Assembly (NCBI RefSeq): GCF_019636155.1
Contig: NZ_JAHBYB010000002.1
Coordinates: 248,001 to 312,000 of the forward strand
Direction: 5' to 3'
DNA: 64,000 nt
DNA from: Brevundimonas sp.
Lineage (GTDB): Bacteria; Pseudomonadota; Alphaproteobacteria; Caulobacterales; Caulobacteraceae
The notes under the pieces are model-generated. The model had not been told where the DNA came from and did not search any database. It saw only the letters and a list, made by a program, of their open reading frames with translations. Positions 1 through 8,398 of this stretch are shown one piece after another (positions within the stretch are counted from its first letter, which is position 1; every line of letters starts with the position of its first letter). Made by a program: the position numbers and the translations under genes.

Positions 1-574
1 TGCCGCGCGAGCGGAAATAGTCATCGGCGTTCAGCCGCGTCGTCGAGCCGGCCTGAACGCAGACGCGGGCGCCCTCCAGCTCGGTCGCGCTGGCCAGGTT
101 CAGGGCGCGGCGCACCAGGAAGCCCTGGCCATCGTAATAGTTGACCCCGGCGAAGACGAAGCCGTCCCCCGCCTCGCGGCTCATGGTCCAGGAGGTGTTG
201 CGCCACAGGACGTCGATTCGCCCGTCACGCAGGGCCGGCAGGCGTTCCTCGGCGCTCAGCGGAACGAAGCGCACCGCATCCCCGTCCCCCAGGACGGCGG
301 CCGCCAGGGCGCGGCAGAAATCGACGTCGAAGCCCCGCCAGCGCCCACGGTTGTCGGTATAGGCGAAGCCCACCAGCCCCTGGTGCACCCCGCAGGCCAG
401 CCGTCCGCGCGCCTTGATCGCGGTCAGGGTCGGGCCGGCGGGGATCTGGGCTTCCTTGCCCGCGCGCACCGCCGGGGTCTGATCCGAGGCGGGAACCGCA
501 TCGGGCGCCGGTTTGCGATCGCAGCCGACCAGGATCAGGGCCAGAAGAGCCATGGCGCCGCCGGTCAATCGCAT
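1..574 (-). CDS. Amino-acid ABC transporter substrate-binding lipoprotein (3' part cut by window edge)
   Basis: Reading leftward from the ATG at 574, the first 191 residues are in the window and the frame is open at base 1. Residues 1-18 form a lipoprotein signal ending in the lipobox LVGC (Cys18). After a Pro/Ala-rich linker comes a periplasmic solute-binding fold: a segment with RGRLACGVHQG, then FDVDFCRALAAAVLGD, resembling the start of AapJ/BztA-type general amino-acid binding proteins. It would capture polar amino acids for an ABC importer. No permease or ATPase gene is visible because the neighbours on that side are outside the window. The family is well supported; the ligand is inferred. 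Confidence 0.8.
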   Translation of the reverse strand, partial: MRLTGGAMALLALILVGCDRKPAPDAVPASDQTPAVRAGKEAQIPAGPTLTAIKARGRLACGVHQGLVGFAYTDNRGRWRGFDVDFCRALAAAVLGDGDAVRFVPLSAEERLPALRDGRIDVLWRNTSWTMSREAGDGFVFAGVNYYDGQGFLVRRALNLASATELEGARVCVQAGSTTRLNADDYFRSRG

Positions 575-654
575 GATCGCTGCTCCCTTGCTTGCGCCCC
601 CCGAGGCTTTAGAGGCTTTTGAGCGCCGAACCGCAACCCGCGAAGGGATAATCC

Positions 655-1845
655 GTGCCGTTCTCCGACCGCACCCGTCTGATCGCCTCGGCCACCGCGC
701 GCGGCGCCGGGCGTCGCCCCGTCAGCCCGCCGATCGAACGGGCCTCCACCCTGCTGAACGACGATCCGGCGCGGATGGCCGACGCCGCCGACGGCCCCGT
801 CTATGGGCTGGACGGCACAGGGGCGGCGCGGGCTCTGCGCGCCGCCATCGCGGATCTGGAAGGCGCCGCGGACAGCTGGTTGACGCCGTCGGGACTGGCG
901 GCGGTGACCGTGCCGCTGATGGCTCTGCTGAAGCCGGGCGACGCGGTGCTGGCCAGCGACGGCCTCTATGGTCCCACACGCCGGTTCCTGACCCGGTGGA
1001 TGGCGGCGCGAGGCGTCACGACGCGGTTCCACCCGGCCGGCGCCGATGTGGCCGCCATCGTCGACCTGCTGACGCCGGCGACGCGGGTCGTGCTGATCGA
1101 AAGCCCCTCGTCCCTGACCTTCGAGATGACGGACGTCCCCGCCCTGGCCGCCGCCTGTCGCGGTCGCGGCGTCCTGACGGTGATGGACAACGCCTGGGGG
1201 GCGGGCCTGGCCTTCCGACCGCTGGCGCACGGGGTCGATGTCTCGGTCCAGCCCCTGACCAAATACGCGGCCGGTCATTCCGACCTGCTGATGGGGGCGA
1301 TATCGGTGCGCGACCCCGCGGTCGGGCGGCGGATCGCCGAGACCATCGAGGACCAGGGCTGGCACGTCTCGCCCGACGACGCCTGGCTGGCGCTTCGGGG
1401 GCTACGCACCCTGCCGCTGCGCTATGCCGAACAGGAGGCGTCCGCGCGGCGCGTGGCGCAGTGGCTGGCGGCCCAACCCGAAGTCGCCCGCGTGTTGTGG
1501 CCCGCCCTGCCCGGTGATCCCGGTCAGGGTCTGTGGGCGCGCGACTATTCCGGCGCCGCCTCCCTGTTCGGACTGGTCATGCGCGGCGGAAACGAGACGC
1601 GGGCCCATGCCCTGATGCGGGGTCTGACCCTGTTCGGCCTGGGCTATTCCTGGGGCGGGTTTGAAAGCCTGATCACCTATGAGACGCCGCAAATGGCCCA
1701 GCGCCGGCATCCGCCCGTGCTGGAAGGTCCGCTGCTGCGGCTGCACGTCGGGCTGGAGGATCCGGAAGACCTGATCGCCGACCTGGAGATCGGCCTGGCC
1801 GCCTGGCGCGCCCACCAGGACTCGAACCTGGAACCGTCCGCTTAG
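655..1845 (+). CDS. metC: Cystathionine beta-lyase-type PLP enzyme
   Basis: This 396-residue protein of the Cys/Met-metabolism PLP family would cleave cystathionine to homocysteine, pyruvate and ammonia in methionine synthesis. The Schiff-base lysine is Lys203 in LTKYAAGHSD. The phosphate-binding region (SGLAAVTVPL) and the C-terminal GYSWGGFESL block fit beta-lyases rather than gamma-synthases. The start is a GTG at 655 with GAAGGGA six bases upstream. The last residues (HQDSNLEPSA) are not part of the fold: the frame runs 42 bases into an oppositely oriented tRNA-Arg gene before a stop. A related sulfhydrylase activity cannot be excluded. Confidence 0.85.
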   Translation: MPFSDRTRLIASATARGAGRRPVSPPIERASTLLNDDPARMADAADGPVYGLDGTGAARALRAAIADLEGAADSWLTPSGLAAVTVPLMALLKPGDAVLASDGLYGPTRRFLTRWMAARGVTTRFHPAGADVAAIVDLLTPATRVVLIESPSSLTFEMTDVPALAAACRGRGVLTVMDNAWGAGLAFRPLAHGVDVSVQPLTKYAAGHSDLLMGAISVRDPAVGRRIAETIEDQGWHVSPDDAWLALRGLRTLPLRYAEQEASARRVAQWLAAQPEVARVLWPALPGDPGQGLWARDYSGAASLFGLVMRGGNETRAHALMRGLTLFGLGYSWGGFESLITYETPQMAQRRHPPVLEGPLLRLHVGLEDPEDLIADLEIGLAAWRAHQDSNLEPSA

Positions 1846-1880
1846 AAGGCGGGTGCTCTATCCGGTTGAGCTATGGGCGC
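1804..1880 (-). tRNA. tRNA-Arg (anticodon TCT)
   Basis: The cloverleaf reads leftward from 1880. The 7-bp acceptor stem is GCGCCCA (1880-1874) with its complement at 1814-1808. The anticodon loop contains TCT, the T arm has GGTTCGAGTCC, and CCA is encoded at 1806-1804. The 3' part overlaps the end of metC on the other strand by 42 bases. Confidence 0.96.
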
Positions 1881-1924
1881 CTGCACAGGCAGACGTGATT
1901 TCGCTAGGGGAAACCGCGTCGCGG

Positions 1925-2110
1925 CTCAAGCAGCGAGCAACCGCGTTGCGAGCGGTAGGCGAACCCAAAGCCGCCTCAAGCAGCGAGCAACCGCGTTGCG
2001 AGCGTAGGCGAACCCAAAGCCGCCTCAAGCAGCGAGCAACCGCGTCGCGAGCGGTAGGCGAACCCAAAGCCGCCTCAAGCAGCGAGCAACCGCGTTGCGA
2101 GCGGTAGGCG
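1925..2110. repeat. Tandem array, four copies of a ~50-bp unit
   Basis: Units begin at 1925, 1975, 2024 and 2074, each with CTCAAGCAGCGAGCAACCGC. Periods are 50, 49 and 50; one copy lost a G and the copies differ at one or two bases. The last copy is truncated after about 37 bases. Each unit contains a small hairpin, GCAAC-CGC-GTTGC. No gene is apparent. The array lies between tRNA-Arg and the 3' end of the NDUFS4-like gene. Confidence 0.9.
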
Positions 2111-2121
2111 CACTAAAAGAC

Positions 2122-2427
2122 TCAATGCGTCCAGGACTGCTTGCGGTTGGTGGCGAAATTGTCGGCGTAGGCCTTCAGGATCACCGGCGGCTCGTTCGGC
2201 TCGTGCAGGCGGAACGGGATGCCGTGGCGCTCGGCATAGGCGACGGCCTCTTCCTGGGTGTCGAAGGTCAGGCGGACCTGGCCGTTCATATCGGTGGACG
2301 ACGTCCAGCCCATCAGGGGGTCGAGGGTGCGGGCCGAGGCGGGCTCGAACTCCAGTCGCCAGTCGCGGCTCTTGGCCTTGCCGGACTGCATGGCGGTCTT
2401 GGCGGGACGATAGATGCGAGCGAGCAT
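2122..2427 (-). CDS. NDUFS4-like NADH dehydrogenase (complex I) accessory subunit
   Basis: The 101-residue protein matches the ETC complex I conserved-region family, the bacterial counterpart of mitochondrial NDUFS4. It starts MLARIYRPAKTAMQSGKA and has the family's internal W.LEF (residues 23-27), the GWTSS..M block and EEAVAYAERHG, ending in the usual NF..NRK. It would sit on the hydrophilic arm of NADH:quinone oxidoreductase. In alphaproteobacteria such genes usually stand alone, as here. No signal or membrane segment is seen. Confidence 0.88.
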   Translation of the reverse strand: MLARIYRPAKTAMQSGKAKSRDWRLEFEPASARTLDPLMGWTSSTDMNGQVRLTFDTQEEAVAYAERHGIPFRLHEPNEPPVILKAYADNFATNRKQSWTH

Positions 2428-2489
2428 GGCGGGCCTTCGATGATCGAACAGGGGGTGAATAGCGGCGGCGGGTCCGTGGGTCCAGCGTC

Positions 2490-3422
2490 TCAGGCCAGGC
2501 CCGCCCCCTCGTCCAGGCCCAGCATCAGGTTCAGGTTCTGCACCGCCGCGCCCGAGGCGCCCTTGCCGAGGTTGTCCAACAGGGCCACCAGCCGCGCCTG
2601 TTCGCCATTGCGGTCGCCGAAGACGTGCAGGCGCAGGCGGTTGGTGCCGTTCAGCCCCTCGGGCGTCAGGCCGGTCATGGCCTCGGTGGTTTCCAGGTCC
2701 GCGACCTCGACGAAACGGGCGCCGTCATAGGCCTCGACCAGGGCGCCGTGGATCACCTCGATCGACGGCTGGGACGGCAGGGCCGACAGGTGCAGCGGAA
2801 CTTCGACCAGCATGCCCTGGCGATAGTTCCCGACCGCCGGGGCGAACAGGACGGGCCGCGACAGGCCCGCATGGGTTGTCATCTCGGGCACATGTTTGTG
2901 CTTCTGCGTCAGGCCATAGGCGCGGAAGGGGTCGGGCGCGCCCTGCTCGAACTCGGCGATCATGGCCTTGCCGCCGCCGGAGTAGCCGCTGACAGCGTTG
3001 ACGGTGACCGGCCAGTCGGCGGGGACCAGGCCCGCCCGCACCAGGGGCGCGACCAGGGCCAGGAAGCCGGTCGGATAGCAGCCGGGGTTGGAGACGCGCG
3101 TCGCGCCGGCGATCCGTTCGCCCTGGCCGGGCGCCAGTTCGGGGAAGCCATAGGTCCAGTCGGGATCGACGCGATAGGCGGTCGAGGCGTCGATGACCCG
3201 CACGGCCGGGTTGTCGACCATGGCCACGGCTTCGCGCGCCGCATCGTCGGGCAGGCACAGGATGACGGCGTCGGCGGCGTTCAGAGCCTCGCGCCGCGCC
3301 GCCACGTCGCGCCGCCGGTCGCCCAGCAGGATCAGTTGCAGATCGGACCGGCCCTCGACCCGCTCGCGGATCTCCAGCCCCGTGGTCCCGGCCTCGCCGT
3401 CGATGAAGAGGGTGTGGGTCAT
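2490..3422 (-). CDS. argC: N-acetyl-gamma-glutamyl-phosphate reductase
   Basis: This NADPH-dependent enzyme carries out the third step of arginine synthesis, reducing N-acetylglutamyl phosphate to the semialdehyde. At 310 residues it is the short (type 2) form. The N-terminal nucleotide-binding motif is DGEAGTTGLEI. The catalytic Cys115 lies in SNPGCYPTGF, and SGYSGGGK follows. A HKHVPEM block near residue 180 completes the active-site signature. It starts at ATG 3422. A REP-like inverted repeat begins just upstream, so its promoter must lie in or beyond that repeat. Confidence 0.94.
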   Translation of the reverse strand: MTHTLFIDGEAGTTGLEIRERVEGRSDLQLILLGDRRRDVAARREALNAADAVILCLPDDAAREAVAMVDNPAVRVIDASTAYRVDPDWTYGFPELAPGQGERIAGATRVSNPGCYPTGFLALVAPLVRAGLVPADWPVTVNAVSGYSGGGKAMIAEFEQGAPDPFRAYGLTQKHKHVPEMTTHAGLSRPVLFAPAVGNYRQGMLVEVPLHLSALPSQPSIEVIHGALVEAYDGARFVEVADLETTEAMTGLTPEGLNGTNRLRLHVFGDRNGEQARLVALLDNLGKGASGAAVQNLNLMLGLDEGAGLA

Positions 3423-3436
3423 GGCTCGCTCCTAAC

Positions 3437-3491
3437 CCTTCTCCCCTTGCGGGAGAAGGTGGCAGGCCGAAGGCCTGACGGATGAGGGGTC
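3437..3491. repeat. REP-like palindromic element, left copy
   Basis: It contains CCTTCTCCCCTTGCGGGAGAAGG (a hairpin: 3437-3459), then GGCAGGCCGAAGGCCTG and a GATGAGGGG tail. An inverted near-identical copy lies at 3890-3942, so the two bracket the DUF559 gene. The second hairpin arm differs by one compensated base pair between the copies (GGCC-GAA-GGCC versus GGC-GAA-GCC), which suggests the RNA or DNA hairpin is maintained. Confidence 0.88.
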
Positions 3492-3502
3492 ACGCAGGTC
3501 CG

Positions 3503-3856
3503 TCAGTCTTTGACCAGCTTCCGCTTTGAGGCGGCCGTGATCGCGTCGATGACCCCCCATGGGCGGTTCTCGATCTGGCTGTTGGGAAACCTCAGCACGA
3601 TAAAATTCTCGGCAGCGAACCAGGCGTCCCGTTCGGCGTCATGGAGTGCGCGGTCTTCATGAGAGGGGCCGTCCGCCTCGACGATCAGTCTGTGACGGAG
3701 ACAGACAAAGTCGGCGATGTAGCAGCCGATCACGACCTGGCGGCGGAACTTCAGGTCTTCCAGGCGCCGATCCCGAAGCAATCGCCAAAGGCGCCGCTCG
3801 TAAAGAGCCGGTTGGCGGCGCATCTCCTTGGCGCGAGACTGAAGCCAGTCGTCCAT
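3503..3856 (-). CDS. DUF559 family endonuclease-like protein
   Basis: This 117-residue protein belongs to the DUF559 family, which has a restriction-endonuclease/Vsr-like fold. Visible features are the N-terminal Arg-rich RRQPALYERRLWRLLRDRR, then FRRQVVIGCYIADFVCLRHRLIVEADG. The latter carries the expected D..E..D nuclease residues (IADF, VEADG). The segment H..R..HDAERDAWF.A..F.VLRF is the family C-terminal signature. No catalytic activity is established for most members. The gene is alone, and inverted REP-like repeats start within 11 bases of its stop and 33 bases of its start. That arrangement may be functional. Confidence 0.85.
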   Translation of the reverse strand: MDDWLQSRAKEMRRQPALYERRLWRLLRDRRLEDLKFRRQVVIGCYIADFVCLRHRLIVEADGPSHEDRALHDAERDAWFAAENFIVLRFPNSQIENRPWGVIDAITAASKRKLVKD

Positions 3857-3889
3857 TTGGGAACGCTAGCGCGACGGACGGGGCGGTGC

Positions 3890-3942
3890 GACCCCTCATC
3901 CGTCAGGCTTCGCCTGCCACCTTCTCCCGCAAGGGGAGAAGG
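3890..3942. repeat. REP-like palindromic element, right (inverted) copy
   Basis: This is the reverse complement of 3437-3491 with one base pair fewer in the second hairpin. It carries the GACCCCTCATCCGTCAGGC end and the CTTCTCCCGCAAGGGGAGAAG hairpin. It lies between the DUF559 start and the rpsI terminator. Confidence 0.88.
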
Positions 3943-3949
3943 AAGAAAG

Positions 3950-3981
3950 AAAAAAGGGCGCTCCGGTTTCCCGAAGCGCCC
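3950..3981 (-). terminator. Rho-independent terminator of rplM-rpsI
   Basis: Leftward of the rpsI stop the transcript folds GGGCGCT (3981-3975) against AGCGCCC (3962-3956) with an inner CGG/CCG pairing. A run of six T's follows at once. Confidence 0.85.
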
Positions 3982-4005
3982 CAAATCCAAACCGTATGAT
4001 GCGGC

Positions 4006-4497
4006 TTAGCGCTTCGAGAACTGGAAGCTGCGGCGGGCCTTGGCGCGGCCGTATTTCTTGCGCTCGACGACGCGGCTGTCGCGGGTCAGGAAGCCGTGCG
4101 GCTTCAGGACCTTGCGCAGTTCCGGCTCATAGTGCGTCAGGGCGTGCGACAGGCCGTGGCGGATGGCGCCGGCCTGGCCCGACAGGCCCGAGCCCTCGAC
4201 CGTGCAGATCACGTCGAACTGGGTCGTGCGGTCGGTGACCGTCAGCGGCTGGGCGACCATCATCTGCAGCACGGGGCGAGCGAAATAGGCGTTCAGCTCC
4301 TTGCCGTTGACGGTGATCTTGCCCGAGCCCGGCTTCACCCACACGCGGGCGATGGCGTTCTTGCGCTTGCCGGTCGAATAGGCGCGGCCCAGCTTGTCCA
4401 GCTTCTGGACGGCGGGGGCGGCGTCTTCGGCGGCCGAGGACATGCCCTTCAGGGCGTCGAAGCCGGTCGCGGCTTCGGTGTTGGCGACGTCGGTCAT
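4006..4497 (-). CDS. rpsI: 30S ribosomal protein S9
   Basis: The 163-residue protein has an alphaproteobacterial N-terminal extension of about 35 residues before the conserved core ([15 protein letters not shown]). It ends in the invariant basic tail [17 protein letters not shown], whose terminal residues reach the P-site tRNA. It is co-transcribed with rplM, starting 2 bases after the rplM stop codon. Confidence 0.98.
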   Translation of the reverse strand: MTDVANTEAATGFDALKGMSSAAEDAAPAVQKLDKLGRAYSTGKRKNAIARVWVKPGSGKITVNGKELNAYFARPVLQMMVAQPLTVTDRTTQFDVICTVEGSGLSGQAGAIRHGLSHALTHYEPELRKVLKPHGFLTRDSRVVERKKYGRAKARRSFQFSKR

Positions 4498-4499
4498 GC

Positions 4500-4976
4500 T
4501 CAGACGCTCCGGGTGTTCTTGGCCGACGCCGACGCGAAGTCGATCGTCTGCGGGTTCTGGGCCTGATGGGTGTGCTCGGCGCCGGCGAACAGGCGCAGGT
4601 GCGTCATCTGCTTGCGGGCCAGGGGCGATTCCTTGGGCAGCATGCGCTCAACGGCCTTTTCCAGCACGCGCTCGGGGAAGCGGCCGCCCAGCACCTTGGC
4701 CGGGGTCGTTTCCTTGACGCCGCCCGGGTGGCCGGTGTGACGGTAATAGACCTTGTCGGTGTTCTTGGCGCCGGTGAACACCACCTTGTCGACGTTGGTC
4801 ACGATGACATAGTCGCCGCAGTCGACATGCGGGGTGTAGGTCGGCAGGTGCTTGCCGCGCAGGCGGTTGGCGATGAAGGTCGCGAGACGGCCCACCACGA
4901 CGCCTTCGGCGTCGATATGGATCCACTTCTTCTCGACCTCGGCCGGCTTCAGCGAAGCCGTGGTGCTCTTCAGCAT
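4500..4976 (-). CDS. rplM: 50S ribosomal protein L13
   Basis: The core protein has 158 residues starting [18 protein letters not shown]. Family signatures are [24 protein letters not shown] and [24 protein letters not shown] 4976 is chosen over an in-frame start 96 bases upstream because AAGGA sits at the right distance and the upstream codons show no L13 similarity. It is the first gene of the rplM-rpsI operon. Confidence 0.97.
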   Translation of the reverse strand: MLKSTTASLKPAEVEKKWIHIDAEGVVVGRLATFIANRLRGKHLPTYTPHVDCGDYVIVTNVDKVVFTGAKNTDKVYYRHTGHPGGVKETTPAKVLGGRFPERVLEKAVERMLPKESPLARKQMTHLRLFAGAEHTHQAQNPQTIDFASASAKNTRSV

Positions 4977-5043
4977 GACTGAGGATCCTTGGGAGGAGGC
5001 GAAACTGCATGCCCGGCCGGAGGTCGGACGAGCGGAAGGCGCG

Positions 5044-5072
5044 CTGATAGAGGATGCGGGCGGCGAGGTCAA
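5044..5072 (-). promoter_or_regulatory. Probable promoter of rplM-rpsI
   Basis: Leftward, TTGACC (5072-5067) is followed after 17 bases by TATCAG (5049-5044). Transcription would begin about 60 bases before the rplM start. The match to the sigma-70 consensus is good at -35 and moderate at -10. Confidence 0.55.
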
Positions 5073-5163
5073 CGCCGATTGTGCGGCTTAAATCACATTA
5101 TCACATTGAATTTTTACGATATTTCGTATTTGGTATTAAAATACCCGATAATTCGGATCCGTT

Positions 5164-5994
5164 TCACGGCCAGGGCGGTCCATCCAGCAGAACGATGGCT
5201 TCGCGCACATAGACGGCCTGCACCACAACGCCCAGGTTCAGCCGCTCGTCCGAGACCAGCACCTCCTGGGCCAGGACGCCGGCGATGAAGGGATGGTCCG
5301 GCTCGGCCTTGCCCGGCGCACTGCGCGCCGCCGGGGTCCAGAAGACCGGGCCGCCCGAGTTTCCGGGGAAGACGGTGAAATCCAGCAGGAAGGTCGGGAA
5401 GGCCGCGACGGGTGACAGGGGCCAGGACGCCACCCGTCCGACCCGCAGGATCGGAAACCCGGCCCGGTTCGACGACAGTCCGCGCGGAAAGCCCAGGGAG
5501 AACAGCTCGTCTCCCGGCCCGACCTGATAGGCGGCCAGGGTGTTCCGGTCGGCCAGCCAGCCCAGGGGAATGGCCGCGCGGGTGAAGGCGTCGGGCGCCG
5601 TGATCTCCATCACCGCGATGTCGCGATCCGGATGGCGGGTCCACAAGGGCTGGTCGTCCGCCGCGCGGATGGTCACGGGCTGAGGCTCGAACTTCCAGCT
5701 TCCGTCCGCCAGGGCCGAGCGCCAGCCCACGCGCATCTGCGCGCCCGGCATCTGGTTCAGCACATGGGCGGCGGTGACCAGAACGGTGCGGGGCGTCCCG
5801 TCGGGGCGCGGCGCCTCGATCAGAAAGCCGGCGCCGACCGTGCGCGTCCCCTGCCCGTCCGGCTGGTCCAGCTGGATCGTCGCCCCGATCAGGGCCAGGG
5901 TCAGGTCCCAGGCCGGGCGCGCGGGCGCCTGTGTGGACGCGGCGGCCTGGGCGGGCGCCGGCGGCTGGGGCGGCGTCTGAACCTGGATCCACAT
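5164..5994 (-). CDS. Trypsin-like serine protease
   Basis: The 276-residue protein has the chymotrypsin-fold triad: His77 in VTAAHVLN, Asp125 in HPDRDIAVME and Ser213 in PGNSGGPVF. The first 30 residues are Pro/Ala/Gln-rich with no evident signal peptide. An in-frame stop nine codons upstream, preceded by AAGGAACAGGAG, supports the ATG at 5994. It lacks a PDZ domain, so it is not a standard DegP/HtrA. Substrate and location are unknown. It is divergent from the oligopeptidase gene. Confidence 0.8.
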   Translation of the reverse strand: MWIQVQTPPQPPAPAQAAASTQAPARPAWDLTLALIGATIQLDQPDGQGTRTVGAGFLIEAPRPDGTPRTVLVTAAHVLNQMPGAQMRVGWRSALADGSWKFEPQPVTIRAADDQPLWTRHPDRDIAVMEITAPDAFTRAAIPLGWLADRNTLAAYQVGPGDELFSLGFPRGLSSNRAGFPILRVGRVASWPLSPVAAFPTFLLDFTVFPGNSGGPVFWTPAARSAPGKAEPDHPFIAGVLAQEVLVSDERLNLGVVVQAVYVREAIVLLDGPPWP

Positions 5995-6086
5995 GGGCGA
6001 TCCGCACTCCTGTTCCTTTGTTCATTTGACGGCGCCGGCGGGCCCGCACAAGGTCGCGCCGCTTGCAAGTCGGGAGCCTTTGCAGA

Positions 6087-8264
6087 ATGAACCGCCGCGA
6101 ACTGATCGCCTCGTCCGCCGCCCTGGCCGTCGCCGCCGGAGCGCCTGCCGTTTCCGCCCGCACCGCCCAGTCTTCAGGAGCCCCGATGCCCGTCCCGCCC
6201 GTCGCCAAGAAGGTCCCCGCCCGCATCGAGCAGCTGGGTCGTGTCCGCATCGACGACTATCAGTGGCTGAAGGACGACAACTGGCAGGCGGTTCTGCGCG
6301 ATCCCACGCTGATCAAGGCCGACGTCAAGGACTACCTGACCGCCGAGAACGCCTATCGCGAGGCGATGATGGCCGGCACCCTGCCGATGCAGGCGGCCAT
6401 GTTCGAAGAGATGAAGGGCCGCATCAAGCAGGACGACAGCTCGGTCCCCTCGCCCGACGGCCCGTGGGAATACTACACCCGCTTCCGCACCGGGGATCAG
6501 CACCCGCTGTTCTGTCGTCGCCCGCGCGCCGGCGGCGAGGAGCAGATCCTGCTGGACGCCAACGCCCTGGCGCAGGGCAAGGCCTATTCTCGCGTGGCGG
6601 CCACCGAACACAGCCCGGACCAGAGCCTGTTCGCCTATGCCGAGGACGCCCAGGGGTCGGAGGTGCACCAGATCTTCGTCAAGGACCTGGCGACCGGCCG
6701 GATGGTGGCGGACCCCATCGGTTCGGCGACCGGGAATTTCACCTTCTCGCCGGACAGCGCCTGGATCTTCTGGACCAACCGCAACGACAACGGCCGATCG
6801 GACAAGATATTCCGCCGCCCGGCGCGCGGGGGCGAGACGGTCCTGGTCTATGAGGAAGCCGACGAAGGCATGTTCACCGGCGTCGGCCGCACCTCCGACG
6901 ACGCCTTCGTCATGATCACGATCAATGATCACGAAACCTCCGAGGCGCGCGCCATCCCCGCCGCCGATCCGACCGCGACGCCCGTGGTCCTGGAGCCGCG
7001 CCACGCCGGGCTTCAGTATGACGCCGACCACTGGGGCGACCGCTGGGTCATCCGCACCAACGCCGACGACAGCATCGACTTCAAGGTGGTCGAGGCGCCG
7101 ACGGGGACGCCGGGCAAGGCCAGCTGGAAGGACCTGATCCCCCACACGCCGGGCCGGTTCATCGAGAACGTCACCGTTTCGTCCGGCCACCTGGCGCGCC
7201 AGGAGCGGGCCGACGCCAACACCCGCATCATCGTGCGCGACCGCGCCGGCGCCGAACACGGAATCGCGGTGGACGAGCCCGCCTACGCCCTGAACCTGTT
7301 GGGCTGGTCCGAGTTCGACAGCCCGATGATGCGCTACAGCTACAACTCGCCGTCCACGCCGACCTCGACATTCGACTACGACATGAGCTCGCGCGAGCGG
7401 ACCCTGAAGAAGGTGCAGGAGGTGCCGTCGGGCCACGATCCGGCCGACTATGTGGTCGAACGGCTGAACGCCCCCGCCTCGGACGGCGAACTGGTGCCCG
7501 TCACCCTGCTGCGTCGCAAGGACACGCCGGTGGACGGCTCGGCCCCGGTGCTGCTGTATGGCTACGGCAGCTATGGCATCCCCATGGCCGCCAGCTTCTC
7601 GACCAGCCGGCTGTCGCTGGTGGACCGCGGCTTCATCTGGGCCATCGCCCACATCCGCGGCGGCTCGGACAAGGGCTGGAACTGGTTCCTGAACGCCCGG
7701 CGCATGACCAAGAAGAACACCTTCACCGACTTCATCGCCTCGGCCGAACACCTGATCGAGCGCAACTACGCCCGCGCGGGCAATATCGTGGCCTATGGCG
7801 GCTCGGCCGGCGGCATGCTGATGGGCGCGGTCAACAACATGCGGCCGGACCTATGGGCCGGGGTGATCGGCCAGGTGCCCTTCGTCGACGTGCTGAACAC
7901 CATGAGCGACACCAGCCTGCCGCTGACCCCGCCGGAATGGCCCGAATGGGGCAATCCGCTGGAGGACGCCGAGGCCTATGACTACATCGCCAGCTACAGC
8001 CCCTATGACCAGATCACGTCACAGGCCTATCCGGCGATCCTGGCGGCCGGCGGCCTGTCGGACCCGCGCGTGACCTATTGGGAGCCGGCCAAATGGGTGG
8101 CCCGCCTGCGCCCGGCCAGCACCTCGGGCAAGCCGATCCTGCTGAAGATCAACATGGAGGCCGGCCACGGCGGCGCCTCGGGCCGGTTCGACTATCTGAA
8201 GGAACTGGCGGTCGACTACGCCTTCGCCGTCTGGGCGGTGGAGAAGGGCTGGGAGCGGGCCTGA
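6087..8264 (+). CDS. Oligopeptidase B-type serine peptidase (S9A prolyl oligopeptidase family)
   Basis: The protein has 725 residues from ATG 6087. The N-terminus MNRRELIASSAALAVAAGAPAVSA has twin Arg and a hydrophobic stretch, so it is probably exported by Tat or Sec. A beta-propeller domain spans roughly residues 50-430. The C-terminal alpha/beta-hydrolase domain has the nucleophile Ser573 in YGGSAGGMLMG, the Asp in GGLSDPRV and the His in AGHGG. The block near 500 (LLYGYGSYG) is typical of oligopeptidase B, which cuts short peptides after Arg or Lys. A TTG eight codons upstream is in frame but would spoil the signal peptide. Confidence 0.88.
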   Translation: MNRRELIASSAALAVAAGAPAVSARTAQSSGAPMPVPPVAKKVPARIEQLGRVRIDDYQWLKDDNWQAVLRDPTLIKADVKDYLTAENAYREAMMAGTLPMQAAMFEEMKGRIKQDDSSVPSPDGPWEYYTRFRTGDQHPLFCRRPRAGGEEQILLDANALAQGKAYSRVAATEHSPDQSLFAYAEDAQGSEVHQIFVKDLATGRMVADPIGSATGNFTFSPDSAWIFWTNRNDNGRSDKIFRRPARGGETVLVYEEADEGMFTGVGRTSDDAFVMITINDHETSEARAIPAADPTATPVVLEPRHAGLQYDADHWGDRWVIRTNADDSIDFKVVEAPTGTPGKASWKDLIPHTPGRFIENVTVSSGHLARQERADANTRIIVRDRAGAEHGIAVDEPAYALNLLGWSEFDSPMMRYSYNSPSTPTSTFDYDMSSRERTLKKVQEVPSGHDPADYVVERLNAPASDGELVPVTLLRRKDTPVDGSAPVLLYGYGSYGIPMAASFSTSRLSLVDRGFIWAIAHIRGGSDKGWNWFLNARRMTKKNTFTDFIASAEHLIERNYARAGNIVAYGGSAGGMLMGAVNNMRPDLWAGVIGQVPFVDVLNTMSDTSLPLTPPEWPEWGNPLEDAEAYDYIASYSPYDQITSQAYPAILAAGGLSDPRVTYWEPAKWVARLRPASTSGKPILLKINMEAGHGGASGRFDYLKELAVDYAFAVWAVEKGWERA

Positions 8265-8273
8265 CCCGATCTT

Positions 8274-8302
8274 GCGGCCATCGGTTCGCCGCCGATGGCC
8301 GC
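8274..8302 (+). terminator. Hairpin after the oligopeptidase gene
   Basis: An 11-bp perfect stem GCGGCCATCGG / CCGATGGCCGC with a 7-base loop lies 10 bases after the stop. No T-run follows, so termination may be weak, or the hairpin may only stabilise the mRNA. Confidence 0.45.
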
Positions 8303-8398
8303 GCCCTTCGGTCGGCGTTCGGAAGGGTATCGTCAGCTTACCCAGGCCCCGCCGCCCGCTAGGCTGAAGCTCCGAACCCTCATGGCGGAGCGCATACG

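Noticed and set aside
1925-2110. Possible CRISPR array
   Set aside because: The copies are adjacent with no variable spacers. The unit as a whole is repeated, so it is a tandem repeat.
5114-6250. A 378-codon leftward frame overlapping the protease
   Set aside because: The 5164-5994 frame holds the full catalytic triad and an upstream stop plus ribosome site. The longer frame has no motif.
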